64,000 bases of DNA from contig CANMTU010000001.1 of the NCBI GenBank assembly GCA_947501005.1, positions 372,001 to 436,000 on the forward strand. The letters run 5' to 3'. The position numbers and the translations under genes are program-made. This DNA is from an uncultured Erythrobacter sp. (GTDB lineage Bacteria > Pseudomonadota > Alphaproteobacteria > Sphingomonadales > Sphingomonadaceae). The first letter of the stretch is position 1. The number at the start of each line of letters is the position of its first letter. Shown here in pieces: positions 9,194-18,740 of the stretch. The notes beneath the pieces were generated by a model, which was given only the letters and a program-made list of their open reading frames with translations, searched no databases and was not told where the DNA came from.

Positions 9194-10003
9194 ATGATGA
9201 ACCTCGAAGACCTTTTCAGCCTCAAGGGCCGCGTTGCGCTCGTCACCGGGGGCAGCCGCGGGATCGGGCGGATGATCGTCGAGGGCTTTCTCGCTGCCGG
9301 CGTCGACCGGGTCTACATCACCGCGCGCAAGGAAGAGGAACTGATGGCGACCGCCGACGAGCTCGGCAAGAAGGTCATCGGGATCCAGGGCGACATCTCC
9401 ACGCTCGAAGGCTGCGATGCGCTGGTCGCGGCGATCTCGGCCAAGGAAGACCGGCTCGACATCCTCGTCAACAATGCCGGTGCGGCGTGGGGCGCGGAAT
9501 ATACCGAATTTCCCGAAGCGGGCTGGGACAAGGTGATGGACCTCAACGTCAAGACCCCGTTCTTCCTCACCCAGAAGCTGCACACACTGCTGACCGCTGC
9601 CGCCAGCGCGGACCGTCCGGCCAAGGTCATCAACATCACCTCGGTAGACGGGCAGCGGGTCAATCCGTGGGAGACCTACAGCTATCAGGCCTCGAAGGCG
9701 GCGCTGATCCACCTCACCCGGCGGATGGCTGCGCGGTTGGTGAAGGACCACATCTACGTCACCAGCATTGCGCCGGGAGCGTTCCCGTCGAACATGAACA
9801 AGGCCGCGCGCGACATGGAAGAGCAAAGCGCCAAGGGAATCCCGAACAAGCGGGTGGGCGATGCCTTCGACATGGGCGGCAGCGCGGTCTATCTCGCCAG
9901 TCGGGCCGGCGATTACACGATCGGCGAAACGCTCACCGTGGACGGCGGGATCGTCAACGCGCATCTGCCGACCCACTTTGCCGACCCGGCCAGCGGGCGG
10001 TAA
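9194..10003 (+). CDS. short-chain dehydrogenase/reductase (SDR)
   Basis: A 269-residue SDR with TGGSRGIG (cofactor loop), NNAGAAWG, the catalytic Ser in NITSVDG, YQASK (Tyr/Lys pair) and VDGGIVNAHL near the C-terminus. Tandem ATGs occur at 9194 and 9197; AAGGAG at 9184-9189 is four and seven bases away respectively, which favours the second. It follows the acyl-CoA dehydrogenase pair in the same direction across the REP-like element. It most resembles glucose/3-oxoacyl reductase-like SDRs; the substrate is unknown. Confidence 0.88.
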   Translation: MMNLEDLFSLKGRVALVTGGSRGIGRMIVEGFLAAGVDRVYITARKEEELMATADELGKKVIGIQGDISTLEGCDALVAAISAKEDRLDILVNNAGAAWGAEYTEFPEAGWDKVMDLNVKTPFFLTQKLHTLLTAAASADRPAKVINITSVDGQRVNPWETYSYQASKAALIHLTRRMAARLVKDHIYVTSIAPGAFPSNMNKAARDMEEQSAKGIPNKRVGDAFDMGGSAVYLASRAGDYTIGETLTVDGGIVNAHLPTHFADPASGR

Positions 10004-10012
10004 GCCGATCGC

Positions 10013-10603
10013 TCAGCGCGGCGGTTTCATGACGAGGCTTACGACGGCCTCGGCGGCAAGGCCCATGGCAAAGCCGACGAGGATGTCGCTCGGGAAATGG
10101 GCCTTGCGGGCCACCTGGACCAGCATGGCGAGGGCGGACGCGGTATAGGCGGTCGGGGCCGCGCGTGGATATTCCCGCACGATCGCGCGGGCGACGGCGG
10201 TGGCGCCGGCGCTGTGCCCTGAGGGAAGCGAGCGGTCGTCCCCATCCTTGCTCTCGCCCTGCTCCACCTGGTGCTCGCCGTCTTCCTCGACCTTGGAGGG
10301 GCGCGGCCGATCGATCCGGTCCTTCACCAGCGTCTTGAACCCGGTCGCGAGGGCATGGGATGCCAGCATGCGCAGGCCGGTTCGCGCCAGCTTCGGGCGG
10401 CGGACGGCCAGGCCGGCGATGAGGGTCGCGAGCGAAGCGGCGATCATGGGCGGCTGATCCGTCAGCTCGCTCGCCTTGCCGATGGCTTGCACGATCCTGG
10501 CATCGGCGATGGCGTCCGCCGCCTTCACGATCCTGAGATCTGCGCGGGTGATCGGCCCGCAATCCTCCGCCGCCTTGTCGATATTGCGATGCTCTTCCGT
10601 CAT
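10013..10603 (-). CDS. PAP2-family membrane phosphatase
   Basis: A 196-residue protein with the three PAP2 signature blocks: KDRIDRPRP (block 1), SLPSGHS (block 2) and ARKAHFPSD (block 3, catalytic His and Asp). Family members dephosphorylate phosphatidic acid, undecaprenyl-PP or related lipids at the membrane. Hydrophobic stretches lie between the blocks. An acidic/charged insertion (EEDGEHQVEQGESKDGDD) sits between blocks 1 and 2. The start ATG at 10601-10603 is chosen because codons further upstream look non-coding. It ends nine bases from the stop of the convergent SDR gene. Confidence 0.85.
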   Translation of the reverse strand: MTEEHRNIDKAAEDCGPITRADLRIVKAADAIADARIVQAIGKASELTDQPPMIAASLATLIAGLAVRRPKLARTGLRMLASHALATGFKTLVKDRIDRPRPSKVEEDGEHQVEQGESKDGDDRSLPSGHSAGATAVARAIVREYPRAAPTAYTASALAMLVQVARKAHFPSDILVGFAMGLAAEAVVSLVMKPPR

Positions 10604-10689
10604 CCGGTTCCTGCCTTCGTGAAACGCTGTCTCTTCGAAACGCGCCAGAGGCGAAATGGCGACCGGGAATATGCAGGAAATAGAGCGCG

Positions 10690-11349
10690 TCAGCTCATCA
10701 ATTCGCGCACGAACGGGATCAGGCCCGTCTGGCGCTGGCGCTTCATGCGTTCCGCGTCGAGGATCTCGCGCACCTTGGCGAAGCACGCATTCACATCCTC
10801 GTTGATGACGACGTAATCATAGGCGTCCCAGTGGCTGATCTCGGCGCGGGCGCGTTCCATCCGGGCGTCGATCACCGCCCGCTCGTCGGTGTTGCGGGAT
10901 TCGAGGCGGCGGCGCAGTTCGGCAATGCTGGGCGGCAGGATGAACACCCGCACGACGTCCTGCTGGTCCTTCTGGTAAAGCTGCTGGGTGCCCTGCCAGT
11001 CGATGTCGAACAGGAAATCCTGCCCGTCCTTCAACGCGGCACGGATGCGGCCCTTGGGCGTGCCGTAGCGATAGCCGAAGACCGGTGCCCATTCATAGAA
11101 ATCGTCTTCCTCGACCAGGCGATCGAACATGGCGTCGTCGACGAAATAGTAATGGACACCCTCGATCTCGCCCGGGCGGGGCGGGCGGGTGGTGACGCTG
11201 ACCGACAGCCGGATGGCCTCGTCCGCCTCGAGAAGCATGCGCGAAATGGTCGTCTTCCCGGCCCCGCTGGGGGACGAGAGGATGAACAGGACGCCGCGCC
11301 GGGCTAGCCCGTCTGCGGCATTGACGGGGCGGGTGGGGAAATCGGCCAT
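10690..11349 (-). CDS. gmk: guanylate kinase
   Basis: A 219-residue cytosolic kinase converting GMP to GDP with ATP. The P-loop SSPSGAGKTT lies near residues 25-34, followed by the GMP-binding region SVSVTTRPPRPGEIEGVHYY and FDIDWQGTQQL. The length is typical of alphaproteobacterial enzymes. The ATG at 11347-11349 (MADFPTRP) is preferred over an in-frame ATG ten codons earlier. Confidence 0.96.
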   Translation of the reverse strand: MADFPTRPVNAADGLARRGVLFILSSPSGAGKTTISRMLLEADEAIRLSVSVTTRPPRPGEIEGVHYYFVDDAMFDRLVEEDDFYEWAPVFGYRYGTPKGRIRAALKDGQDFLFDIDWQGTQQLYQKDQQDVVRVFILPPSIAELRRRLESRNTDERAVIDARMERARAEISHWDAYDYVVINEDVNACFAKVREILDAERMKRQRQTGLIPFVRELMS

Positions 11350-11385
11350 GCGTGCCCTTGCAACAGGGCGCGCGTGCAAATCAAG

Positions 11386-11799
11386 TCAGTCGTCGCCGTG
11401 CGCCTGCTCGATCAGATCGCGGTCGCCTTCGCGCCGCTGGCCTTTCTTGGACTGGCGCCGGTCGTAGAGCGTCTTTGCGAGCGCCCCGCCGCCCACGATC
11501 ATCGCGCCCGGCAGGTTCCGGGTCGCGAGCCGCGCGAGGCCGAAGCTGATCAGGGTCTGCCCGATCGTCTTGTTCTTGACGATCTGGTGCGCGGTCGACT
11601 TGCCGTAGCGTCCGCGCAGCATGCCCTTCTCGATCGCCCGCCGCACGACATAGGAGCCGGCGCGGATCGCGACATCGGCCATCATCAGATTGGTCGCGGG
11701 GTTGTGCGTCGGGCCGGGCATGTTCTCCGGCGATCCAGGTGTTTCCCTGCGCGCCTTGGCGACCGCCTCCGCGCCGACCGTGCTGACATTTCTGACCAT
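11386..11799 (-). CDS. conserved hypothetical protein
   Basis: A 137-residue basic protein without a recognised domain. The middle has NPATNLMMADVAIRAGSY and a glycine-containing hydrophobic stretch (LPGAMIVGGGALAKTLYD) that could be a short membrane-associated helix. The C-terminus is strongly charged (RRQSKKGQRREGDRD). Similar proteins are familiar in sphingomonads next to core genes, but none is known to me with a function. It lies between gmk and sspB on the same strand, 36 bases from each. Confidence 0.75.
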   Translation of the reverse strand: MVRNVSTVGAEAVAKARRETPGSPENMPGPTHNPATNLMMADVAIRAGSYVVRRAIEKGMLRGRYGKSTAHQIVKNKTIGQTLISFGLARLATRNLPGAMIVGGGALAKTLYDRRQSKKGQRREGDRDLIEQAHGDD

Positions 11800-11834
11800 T
11801 CTACTGCCCCTGTCCGGCGCAGCGAGCGGTGCGC

Positions 11835-12338
11835 CTACTTCTTTCGACCGAAATCCACGGTGACGACGTTCGAACCATCGTCCGATCCCTCAACGGCGCC
11901 GGCGCCGCCCTGTTCCGCGCCATCGTTGCCGGCGGCATCCGTGGGGGCCGGGGCCATGTCGGCCACCGTCGCCTGGAACTGTAGACCGAAATCGACCGCG
12001 GGGTCGACGAACTGGGTGATCGCGGCGTAGGGAATGTCGAGCGCGGAGGGGATCTGATTGAACGACAGGCCGACGGAAAACCCGTCTTCCCGCACGTTCA
12101 AGTCCCAGAACTTGTTCTGCAGCACGATCGTCATCTCATCGGGGAACCGCTGGCGCAGACTGTCCGGAATCAAGACGCCGGGGGCGTGGGTCTTGAACGT
12201 GATGTAGAAATGGTGCGGACCCGGCAGGGTCCCGCCGGTCTGCTCGATCTCACCCAGAACCCGGCCGACCACGGCGCGCAGGGCCTCCTGCACGATGCTG
12301 TCGTAAGGGATCAGGCTGTCGGGCGTTTCGTCACTCAT
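11835..12338 (-). CDS. sspB: SspB-family ClpXP adaptor protein
   Basis: A 167-residue protein with the SspB core: [31 protein letters not shown] and [20 protein letters not shown]. Alpha-type SspB proteins tether ssrA-tagged and other substrates to the ClpXP protease. The disordered acidic/Gly linker (about 125-155) and the short C-terminal [10 protein letters not shown] peptide match the pattern of a flexible arm ending in a ClpX-docking segment. The ATG at 12336-12338 gives [13 protein letters not shown]. The downstream hisB gene is divergent. Confidence 0.9.
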   Translation of the reverse strand: MSDETPDSLIPYDSIVQEALRAVVGRVLGEIEQTGGTLPGPHHFYITFKTHAPGVLIPDSLRQRFPDEMTIVLQNKFWDLNVREDGFSVGLSFNQIPSALDIPYAAITQFVDPAVDFGLQFQATVADMAPAPTDAAGNDGAEQGGAGAVEGSDDGSNVVTVDFGRKK

Positions 12339-12445
12339 GGCCGCACAGGTGGAACCGTGTGCCGCCCGGGTCAAGCGCTTTGACGCGCGCGTCGGGCATC
12401 GCCGCGGCTTGCGCGGGGGGCCAGTTTGCCTATAGGCCCGCTGTC

Positions 12446-13039
12446 ATGCGCACCGGCCGGATCACCCGCAACACCGCCGAAACGAAGATCGAGATCGAGG
12501 TCAATCTCGACGGGTCCGGCCGATACGACGTGTCGACCGGGATCGGCTTCCTCGATCACATGGTCGAACAATTCGCCAAACATTCGCTGATCGACGTGAC
12601 GATGAAGGTCGATGGCGACCTTCATATCGACCAGCACCACACGACCGAAGACAGCGCGCTCGCTCTGGGACAGGCCTTGTCGAAGGCGTTGGGCGACAAG
12701 GGCGGCATTGCGCGCTACGGCACGGCCTTCTCGCCGATGGACGAGACGCTGGCCCGGGTGGCGCTGGATATTTCCGGGCGGCCCTATCTCGTCTGGCGGG
12801 CAGGCTTCAGCCAGACGAAGCTCGGCGAATGGGACACCGAACTGATCGAGCACTGGTTCCACTCCGTCGCCCAGACGTGCGGGCTCACGCTCCATGTCGA
12901 GATCGTTTACGGCACCAACAACCATCACATCTGCGAGGCGATCTACAAGGGTTTCGCCCGCGCCATGCGCCAGGCGGTCGAGATCGATCCGCGCAAGGGC
13001 GGTGCCATCCCCAGCACCAAGGGACAGCTTGGTGGCTGA
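12446..13039 (+). CDS. hisB: imidazoleglycerol-phosphate dehydratase
   Basis: A 197-residue enzyme of histidine biosynthesis (IGP to imidazole-acetol phosphate). Metal-binding histidine motifs are visible: [30 protein letters not shown] and [18 protein letters not shown]. This is the single-domain form without the phosphatase half of E. coli HisB. The ATG at 12446 gives [16 protein letters not shown], the usual alphaproteobacterial N-terminus. It is first in the his operon and overlaps hisH by eight bases. Confidence 0.97.
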   Translation: MRTGRITRNTAETKIEIEVNLDGSGRYDVSTGIGFLDHMVEQFAKHSLIDVTMKVDGDLHIDQHHTTEDSALALGQALSKALGDKGGIARYGTAFSPMDETLARVALDISGRPYLVWRAGFSQTKLGEWDTELIEHWFHSVAQTCGLTLHVEIVYGTNNHHICEAIYKGFARAMRQAVEIDPRKGGAIPSTKGQLGG

Positions 13040-13658
13040 AACCGTCGCGCTCGTCGATTACGGGGCAGGCAATCTCCATTCGGTCGAGAATGCGCTGCGC
13101 AAGGTCGGCGCGAACGTGCAGGTCACCGCCGACCCCGATGACCTTCACGCGGCGGACCGGATCGTCCTGCCGGGCGTCGGCAGCTTCGGCGCCTGTGCGC
13201 GCGGCCTGCGGGCCGAAGCCGGCGTGGTCGAGGCGATGCGCGAGCGGGTCTTCGCTGGCGGCGCCCCGTTTCTGGGCATCTGCGTCGGCATGCAGCTCCT
13301 TGCGACACGCGGCCTCGAGCATGGCGAGACCGAGGGGCTCGGCTGGATCGCGGGCGAGGTGCGGTTGATCGAGCCGACCGACATCCGTGTGAAGGTGCCG
13401 CACATGGGGTGGAACGATGTCGCGCTCACGCCCCATGCGAAGGACCATTGGGTGGTCGAGGGTGGGGAGGCCTATTTCCTCCATTCCTACCATTTCCACG
13501 CGGCGAGCGGGAAGGACGTGCTGGCGATGACCGATCATGGCGGCGGGCTGGTCGCGGCAGTCGGGCGCGACAATGTGCTGGGCGTCCAGTTTCATCCCGA
13601 AAAGAGTCAAAGCTACGGCTTGTCTCTGCTGCAGAATTTCCTGGAGTGGCGGCCGTGA
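13032..13658 (+). CDS. hisH: imidazole glycerol phosphate synthase, glutaminase subunit
   Basis: A 208-residue class-I glutamine amidotransferase that supplies ammonia to HisF. It shows [15 protein letters not shown] at the N-terminus, the PGVG oxyanion strand, the nucleophile Cys in [11 protein letters not shown], and the His/Glu pair in [10 protein letters not shown]. The likely start is GTG at 13032 inside the end of hisB (8-base overlap, translational coupling); a TTG directly before it is possible. It ends overlapping hisA by four bases (GTGA). Confidence 0.95.
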   Translation: MAETVALVDYGAGNLHSVENALRKVGANVQVTADPDDLHAADRIVLPGVGSFGACARGLRAEAGVVEAMRERVFAGGAPFLGICVGMQLLATRGLEHGETEGLGWIAGEVRLIEPTDIRVKVPHMGWNDVALTPHAKDHWVVEGGEAYFLHSYHFHAASGKDVLAMTDHGGGLVAAVGRDNVLGVQFHPEKSQSYGLSLLQNFLEWRP

Positions 13659-14383
13659 TCGTCTTTCCCGCGATCGACCTGAAGGGTGGGCAGGTCGTGC
13701 GCCTGGCCGAGGGCGATATGGACCGCGCGACCGTCTATGGCGACGATCCCGCCGCCCAGGCCATGCTGTTCGCCGATGCCGGGGCGGAGCATCTGCACGT
13801 GGTCGATCTCGACGGCTCGTTCGCCGGGTCGGCGCGCAATCGCGAAGCGGTGGAAAGCATCGTCGCGGCTTTCCCGGGCCATGTGCAACTCGGCGGCGGC
13901 ATCCGCACGCGCGAGGATGTGGAAGGCTGGTTCGAGGCCGGCGTCTCGCGCATCGTGATGGGTTCGGCGGCGCTCAAGGATCCCGAATTCGTCAAGGACA
14001 TGGCGCGCGAATTCGAAGGCGGCATCGTCGTCGCGGTGGACGCGAAGGACGGCATGGTCGCGACCGAGGGCTGGGCCGAGGTGTCCGATGTCAGCGTGGT
14101 CGATCTCGCCCGCCGGTTCGAGGATGCCGGGGTCGCCGCCTTGCTGTTCACCGATATCGGGCGCGACGGGATGCTAAAGGGGGTCAACATCGACGCGACG
14201 GTGGACCTTGCGCGCCGGGTCGACATTCCGGTGATCGCCAGCGGCGGGGTGAAGGGGCTGGACGATATCCACATTCTCGGCCTGCACGCGAAAGACGGCA
14301 TCGAAGGTGTGATAACCGGGCGAGCGTTGTATGATGGCCGGCTCGATCTGGCGGCCGCGCTGGCGATGGCGGGGCGGGCGTGA
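13655..14383 (+). CDS. hisA: phosphoribosylformimino-5-aminoimidazole carboxamide ribotide isomerase
   Basis: A 242-residue (beta/alpha)8 barrel for the ProFAR isomerase step of histidine synthesis. It shows the two half-barrel phosphate-binding motifs, LGGGIRTREDVEGW and VIASGGVKGLDD, with the N-terminal catalytic Asp in FPAIDLKGGQVVRL and the second in TDIGRDGMLKG. A GTG start overlaps the hisH stop (GTGA). The stop in turn overlaps the GTG start of the small membrane ORF that follows. Confidence 0.96.
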   Translation: MIVFPAIDLKGGQVVRLAEGDMDRATVYGDDPAAQAMLFADAGAEHLHVVDLDGSFAGSARNREAVESIVAAFPGHVQLGGGIRTREDVEGWFEAGVSRIVMGSAALKDPEFVKDMAREFEGGIVVAVDAKDGMVATEGWAEVSDVSVVDLARRFEDAGVAALLFTDIGRDGMLKGVNIDATVDLARRVDIPVIASGGVKGLDDIHILGLHAKDGIEGVITGRALYDGRLDLAAALAMAGRA

Positions 14384-14625
14384 GTACCCTAGCGGCGCTT
14401 CTGATCGGCGTGGTGATAGCGCTTAGCGCCGGTCTTCTGACAAAATCTGCCGATTTACCTGCCTGGCTCCCAGTTATGGAATTTCTAGCGCTTTTTGTCA
14501 TCATGCGCGGCGTCTTCTGGTTGATACGGAAATTCGGGATATTGAAGATAGCGGTAAATCCGTTTGTCCTGATGGTGATTTGCATTGCGCCGGTTCTGTT
14601 CGTGTCGATGACGACTACGCCATGA
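14380..14625 (+). CDS. small membrane protein of unknown function inside the his operon
   Basis: An 81-residue ORF with a GTG start overlapping the hisA stop by four bases, and a stop overlapping the hisF start by four bases (ATGA). The protein is mostly hydrophobic: about three possible membrane segments (residues ~3-21, ~30-48, ~57-75) with basic residues near 50-56. It is visibly less GC-rich than its neighbours. No family is recognised. The exact overlaps on both sides argue for real translation. It has no obvious role in histidine synthesis and is more likely a passenger fitted into the operon. Confidence 0.7.
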   Translation: MSTLAALLIGVVIALSAGLLTKSADLPAWLPVMEFLALFVIMRGVFWLIRKFGILKIAVNPFVLMVICIAPVLFVSMTTTP

Positions 14626-15401
14626 CCGTCCGCATCCGAGTCATCCCCTGCCTCGATGTCGCGAACGGGCGGGTCGTGAAAGGCGTCAACTTCGTCGACC
14701 TGAAGGATGCCGGCGATCCGGTCGAGCAGGCGCAGGCCTATGACCGGGCAGGCGCGGACGAACTGTGCTTCCTCGACATCTCTGCCAGTCACGAAGGGCG
14801 CGGCACCCTGCTCGATATCGTGCGCCGCACTGCCGAGGTGTGCTTCATGCCGCTGACCGTCGGCGGCGGAGTGCGCAGCGTGGAGGATGCCCGCGCGCTG
14901 CTGCTCGCCGGGGCGGACAAAGTGGCGGTCAACTCCGCCGCCGTGTCGCGCCCCGAACTGGTGGGCGAGATCGCGGACCGGTTCGGCAGCCAGTGCGTCG
15001 TCGCCAGCGTGGATGCGCGCGCCGCGACCGCGTCGGATGGCGAAGGCTTTCGTGGCTGGGAGATCTTCACCCATGGCGGCCGCAAACCGACCGGGATCGA
15101 CGCGGTGGAACACGCGATGCGCCTGGCGGCCCTCGGCGCGGGCGAACTGCTCGTCACCTCGATGGACGGCGACGGCACGAAGCAGGGCTACGACCTCGAA
15201 CTGACCCGTGCGATTGCCGACAACGTCTCGGTCCCCGTCATCGCCAGCGGCGGGGTCGGCAGCCTCAACCATCTGGTTGAGGGTGTGACCAAGGGTCATG
15301 CCAGCGCCGTCCTCGCCGCCTCGATCTTCCATTTCGGCGAACATTCCATCGGCGAGGCGCACGCCGCCCTGCGCGCCGCGGGGTTGCCTGCGCGCGGTTG
15401 A
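14622..15401 (+). CDS. hisF: imidazole glycerol phosphate synthase, cyclase subunit
   Basis: A 259-residue barrel enzyme that with HisH makes IGP and AICAR. It has the N-terminal [21 protein letters not shown] with catalytic Asp, [16 protein letters not shown] and [16 protein letters not shown] phosphate sites, and the second catalytic Asp in [13 protein letters not shown]. The ATG start lies in the stop of the preceding small ORF. Confidence 0.97.
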   Translation: MTVRIRVIPCLDVANGRVVKGVNFVDLKDAGDPVEQAQAYDRAGADELCFLDISASHEGRGTLLDIVRRTAEVCFMPLTVGGGVRSVEDARALLLAGADKVAVNSAAVSRPELVGEIADRFGSQCVVASVDARAATASDGEGFRGWEIFTHGGRKPTGIDAVEHAMRLAALGAGELLVTSMDGDGTKQGYDLELTRAIADNVSVPVIASGGVGSLNHLVEGVTKGHASAVLAASIFHFGEHSIGEAHAALRAAGLPARG

Positions 15402-15419
15402 TCCCGCAGGAAGCGCTGT

Positions 15420-15734
15420 ATGGACACGCTCACTCGCCTCGAGGCGACCATCGCCCAGCGCCGCACTGCCGACCCTGCATCGAGCTACGTCGCGCAGCTT
15501 TCCGCGCGCGGCACGCCGGTGATGGCGCGCAAGCTGGGCGAGGAAGCAGTCGAGGCCTGCGTCGCCGCGCTTGCCGGCAGCCGCGAGGACCTCGTCGGCG
15601 AGGCGGCGGACCTGTTGTTCCATCTGATCGTGCTGCTGGCGGACAAGGGCATCCCGTTCAGCGAAGTGACGGCCGAACTCGACCGCCGCGAAGGCACGTC
15701 CGGCCTCGATGAAAAAGCCAGCAGGAGCGCCTGA
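15420..15734 (+). CDS. hisE: phosphoribosyl-ATP diphosphatase
   Basis: A 104-residue all-alpha NTP-pyrophosphohydrolase fold enzyme removing PPi from phosphoribosyl-ATP (second step of the pathway). Motifs are ARKLGEEAVEACVAAL and EAADLLFHLIVLLADKGI, carrying the metal-binding Glu/Asp residues. It is a stand-alone HisE, not fused to HisI. The gap after hisF is 18 bases and the HIT gene follows after three bases. Confidence 0.95.
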   Translation: MDTLTRLEATIAQRRTADPASSYVAQLSARGTPVMARKLGEEAVEACVAALAGSREDLVGEAADLLFHLIVLLADKGIPFSEVTAELDRREGTSGLDEKASRSA

Positions 15735-15737
15735 CCC

Positions 15738-16118
15738 ATGCCGATCGATCCGACCCGGCCCTATGACGACGACAATATCTTCGCCAAGATCCTGCGCGGC
15801 GAGATACCGTCGAACAAGGTCTATGAAGACGAATGGGCCTTCGCGTTCGAGGACATCAATCCGCAGGCCGAGATACATACGCTGGTCGTGCCCAAGGGCC
15901 GCTATGTGAGTTGGGACGATTTCGCCAGCAACGCCTCCGCCGAGGAGATCGCGGGCTTCGTCCGCGCCGTGGGCCAGGTGGCGCGGGACAAGGGGCTGGT
16001 TGCGCCGGGCTATCGCGTCATGGCCAATGTCGGCGCGCATGGCGGGCAGGAAGTGCCCCATCTCCACGTCCATATTTTCGGCGGCGAACCGCTTGGCCCG
16101 ATGATTGCGCGTCGTTGA
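15738..16118 (+). CDS. HIT-family nucleotide-binding protein
   Basis: A 126-residue histidine-triad protein. The catalytic triad HLHVHIF is near residue 110, preceded by VGAHGGQEVP; the N-terminus DNIFAKILRGEIPSNKVYEDE is the classic HINT-type start. These proteins hydrolyse nucleoside phosphoramidates or AMP-lysine conjugates. In alphaproteobacteria a HIT gene commonly follows hisE, as here with a three-base gap. Confidence 0.93.
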   Translation: MPIDPTRPYDDDNIFAKILRGEIPSNKVYEDEWAFAFEDINPQAEIHTLVVPKGRYVSWDDFASNASAEEIAGFVRAVGQVARDKGLVAPGYRVMANVGAHGGQEVPHLHVHIFGGEPLGPMIARR

Positions 16119-16203
16119 TGGCAAACCGGTGAGCGATCGCGCGGCGAGACGTCGTTTGTCGTTGCGTTGCGATTTGCCCCTTGGCTAAAGCGGGCGGCAT
16201 CCC

Positions 16204-16659
16204 ATGAACGCTCCCAATCCTCCCGACGGCACGATAGACGGCGACCGGCACCTGTATGCCGTGCGCGTCTATTACGAGGATACCGACCTGTCGGGCATCA
16301 CCTATCACGCCAATTATCTGCGCTGGTTCGAACGCGCGCGCAGCGACCTGTTGCGCCGGCTCGGAATCGACCAGCGTGCCGCCATCGAAGCGGGCGAGGG
16401 CGCCTATGCCGTGTCCGAGATCACGCTGCGATATCTCCGCCCTGCCAGGCTCGACGATGATGTCCTGATCGAGACCCGCTGCACCGAACTGCGTGCCGCA
16501 TCGTGCCGGATGCACCAGATCGCCCGGCGCGGCGCCGACGTGCTGTGCGAGGCGCACTTGCGGGTCGGCTTCGTCTCGCCGGGCGGCCGGCCACTTCGGC
16601 AACCGCAGGCCTGGCGCGACGCCTTTGCCCGATTCATCCAACCTTCCGAGGACGCATGA
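16204..16659 (+). CDS. ybgC: YbgC-type acyl-CoA thioesterase, first gene of tol-pal operon
   Basis: A 151-residue hotdog-fold thioesterase. The signature YYEDTDLSGITYHANYLRWFERAR, split here around the catalytic Asp and the HANY box, is near residues 22-45. It hydrolyses short or medium acyl-CoA thioesters and is associated with phospholipid metabolism at the inner membrane. Its stop overlaps the tolQ start by four bases, as in the canonical ybgC-tolQ layout. Confidence 0.93.
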   Translation: MNAPNPPDGTIDGDRHLYAVRVYYEDTDLSGITYHANYLRWFERARSDLLRRLGIDQRAAIEAGEGAYAVSEITLRYLRPARLDDDVLIETRCTELRAASCRMHQIARRGADVLCEAHLRVGFVSPGGRPLRQPQAWRDAFARFIQPSEDA

Positions 16660-17360
16660 CAACTCTCAATCTCCTGGCGATGACAAGCGCCGCGCCGACG
16701 CATCTCGATCCGGTGCGCCTGTTCCTCGATGCCGATATCGTCGTGCAATTGGTGATGGCCGGGTTGCTGCTCGCCAGCCTGTGGGTCTGGACGATCATCG
16801 TCTCGTTCAGCCTGCGGATGCGCAAGCTGCGGGGCGAGACCCGGCGTTATGAGGAGGATTTCTGGCAGGCGGAGAATTTCGACAAGTTCATGAAGGAACG
16901 CGGCGGCCGCGACGTGCCGAGCGCGCGGATCGCCAAGGCGGCGGTCGGCGAATGGCGCCGCTCGACGAAGGGCGAGGTGCGCGATGCCGAGGCGCTGCGC
17001 GGCCGGATCGGCACGGCGATGGAAAGCCAGGTCGCGGCGGAAGCGGACGATATCTCGGAACGGCTGAACTTCCTCGCAACCGTGGGTGCGGTGGCCCCCT
17101 TCGTCGGCCTGTTCGGCACGGTCTGGGGGATCATGAACAGCTTCTTCCAGATCGGCGCGCAGGAAAGCTCCAGCCTCGCCGTGGTCGCGCCGGGTATTTC
17201 GGAGGCCCTGTTCGCCACCGCGATCGGCCTGTTCGCCGCCATACCGGCAGTGATCGCCTACAACCGCTTCAGCCACACGGTCGAGCGCTACGAAGCGGGC
17301 CTGCACCGTTTCTCCGACCGGCTGTATGCGACCTTCAGCCGCCAGCTGGAGCAACGCTGA
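16656..17360 (+). CDS. tolQ: Tol-Pal system proton channel protein TolQ
   Basis: A 234-residue inner-membrane protein of the MotA/TolQ/ExbB family with three membrane segments: around residues 27-47, and two near the C-terminus ([19 protein letters not shown] and [19 protein letters not shown]). With TolR it uses the proton gradient to energise TolA during outer-membrane constriction at division. The ATG overlaps the ybgC stop (ATGA). The tolR start lies one base after its stop. Confidence 0.96.
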   Translation: MTTLNLLAMTSAAPTHLDPVRLFLDADIVVQLVMAGLLLASLWVWTIIVSFSLRMRKLRGETRRYEEDFWQAENFDKFMKERGGRDVPSARIAKAAVGEWRRSTKGEVRDAEALRGRIGTAMESQVAAEADDISERLNFLATVGAVAPFVGLFGTVWGIMNSFFQIGAQESSSLAVVAPGISEALFATAIGLFAAIPAVIAYNRFSHTVERYEAGLHRFSDRLYATFSRQLEQR

Positions 17361-17361
17361 C

Positions 17362-17832
<471 letters not shown>

Positions 17833-17855
17833 GTGGGGCGATAGCGCGGGTACAA

Positions 17856-18740
17856 ATGGCAACGACCGGCATCAGGGGCGAGGAAAAAACGGGGCTGCTC
17901 GTCGCAGTGGGCCTGCATCTGCTCGTCCTGATGGCGCTGCTTTTCCAGGCGACGCGTCCGGCGGAACCTATCCCGCAGACCGAGCGCATGACGGTCAACC
18001 TCGCGACCGATGTGGGGCTGGAATCGACCGCGCCCGATCCGGTGGCGGAAAGCCGTGCCTCGGTCGCGCCCACGCTGGCGGACACGCCTGCCCCGCCGGT
18101 GGCCGAACCGGCATCGGCGCCGCCTTTGGCCGAACCACAACCCGCGCCGGTCGAACGCCCGGTCACGCGCCCTGTCGAACGACCCGTCGAACGCCCGGCG
18201 CCGCGCATTGCGGAAGCACCCCGCCCGCAGCCCCGCGCCGAACCGCGCCGCGAACAGCCCCGCCGCGAAGCCGCTCAGCCGCGCCGCGAGACGGCACAGC
18301 CGAAGCCGGCCCCGGCCCGCCCGGCAGAGCGCAGCGGCGGCTCGCGCCTTGGCAGCGACTTCCTTGCCGGAGCAGGGACCAGCGCGACGAGCAGCGAAAC
18401 CCGCACGCCTGCCTCGCAGATCGGGGCTAGCGCAAAGTCGTCGATAGCGTCGGCCGTCGGCCGTCAGATCAAGCCGCACTGGTCTCCGCCGAACGGGCCG
18501 GAGGTGGACAAGATCACCACCTTCGTGCGCTTTCGGCTGAATCAGAACGGGGCCCTGTCCGGAAAACCCGAAGTCGTTCGGCAGACCGGCGTCAACGATA
18601 CCAACCGTGCGCAGGCCGATCGCCATGCCGAGCAGGCAGTCCGGGCCGTTCAGCTTGCCGCCCCCTTCGACCTACCCGATGAATATTACGAGGCTTGGAA
18701 GGTCATCACCGCCAACCTCGACTGGAGACTGGCTCAATGA
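17856..18740 (+). CDS. tolA: TolA-like cell-envelope protein (TonB C-terminal type)
   Basis: A 294-residue protein in the TolA position. One N-terminal TM helix (LLVAVGLHLLVLMALLFQA, near 14-32) precedes a long Pro/Ala/Arg/Glu-rich periplasmic linker (about 50-160) with repeated RPVERP-type units. The C-terminal domain (about 195-294; IKPHWSPPNGPEVDKI onward) would contact Pal/TolB. The linker is Pro-rich instead of the Ala/Lys/Glu-rich helix of E. coli TolA. Family assignment rests on position, topology and the C-terminal domain. Its stop overlaps tolB by four bases. Confidence 0.85.
   Translation: MATTGIRGEEKTGLLVAVGLHLLVLMALLFQATRPAEPIPQTERMTVNLATDVGLESTAPDPVAESRASVAPTLADTPAPPVAEPASAPPLAEPQPAPVERPVTRPVERPVERPAPRIAEAPRPQPRAEPRREQPRREAAQPRRETAQPKPAPARPAERSGGSRLGSDFLAGAGTSATSSETRTPASQIGASAKSSIASAVGRQIKPHWSPPNGPEVDKITTFVRFRLNQNGALSGKPEVVRQTGVNDTNRAQADRHAEQAVRAVQLAAPFDLPDEYYEAWKVITANLDWRLAQ

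Noticed and set aside
14184..16124. Minus-strand open frame of 646 codons opposite hisF-hisE-HIT
   Set aside because: It lies antisense to genes with catalytic motifs in the correct order; no ribosome site or family resemblance.
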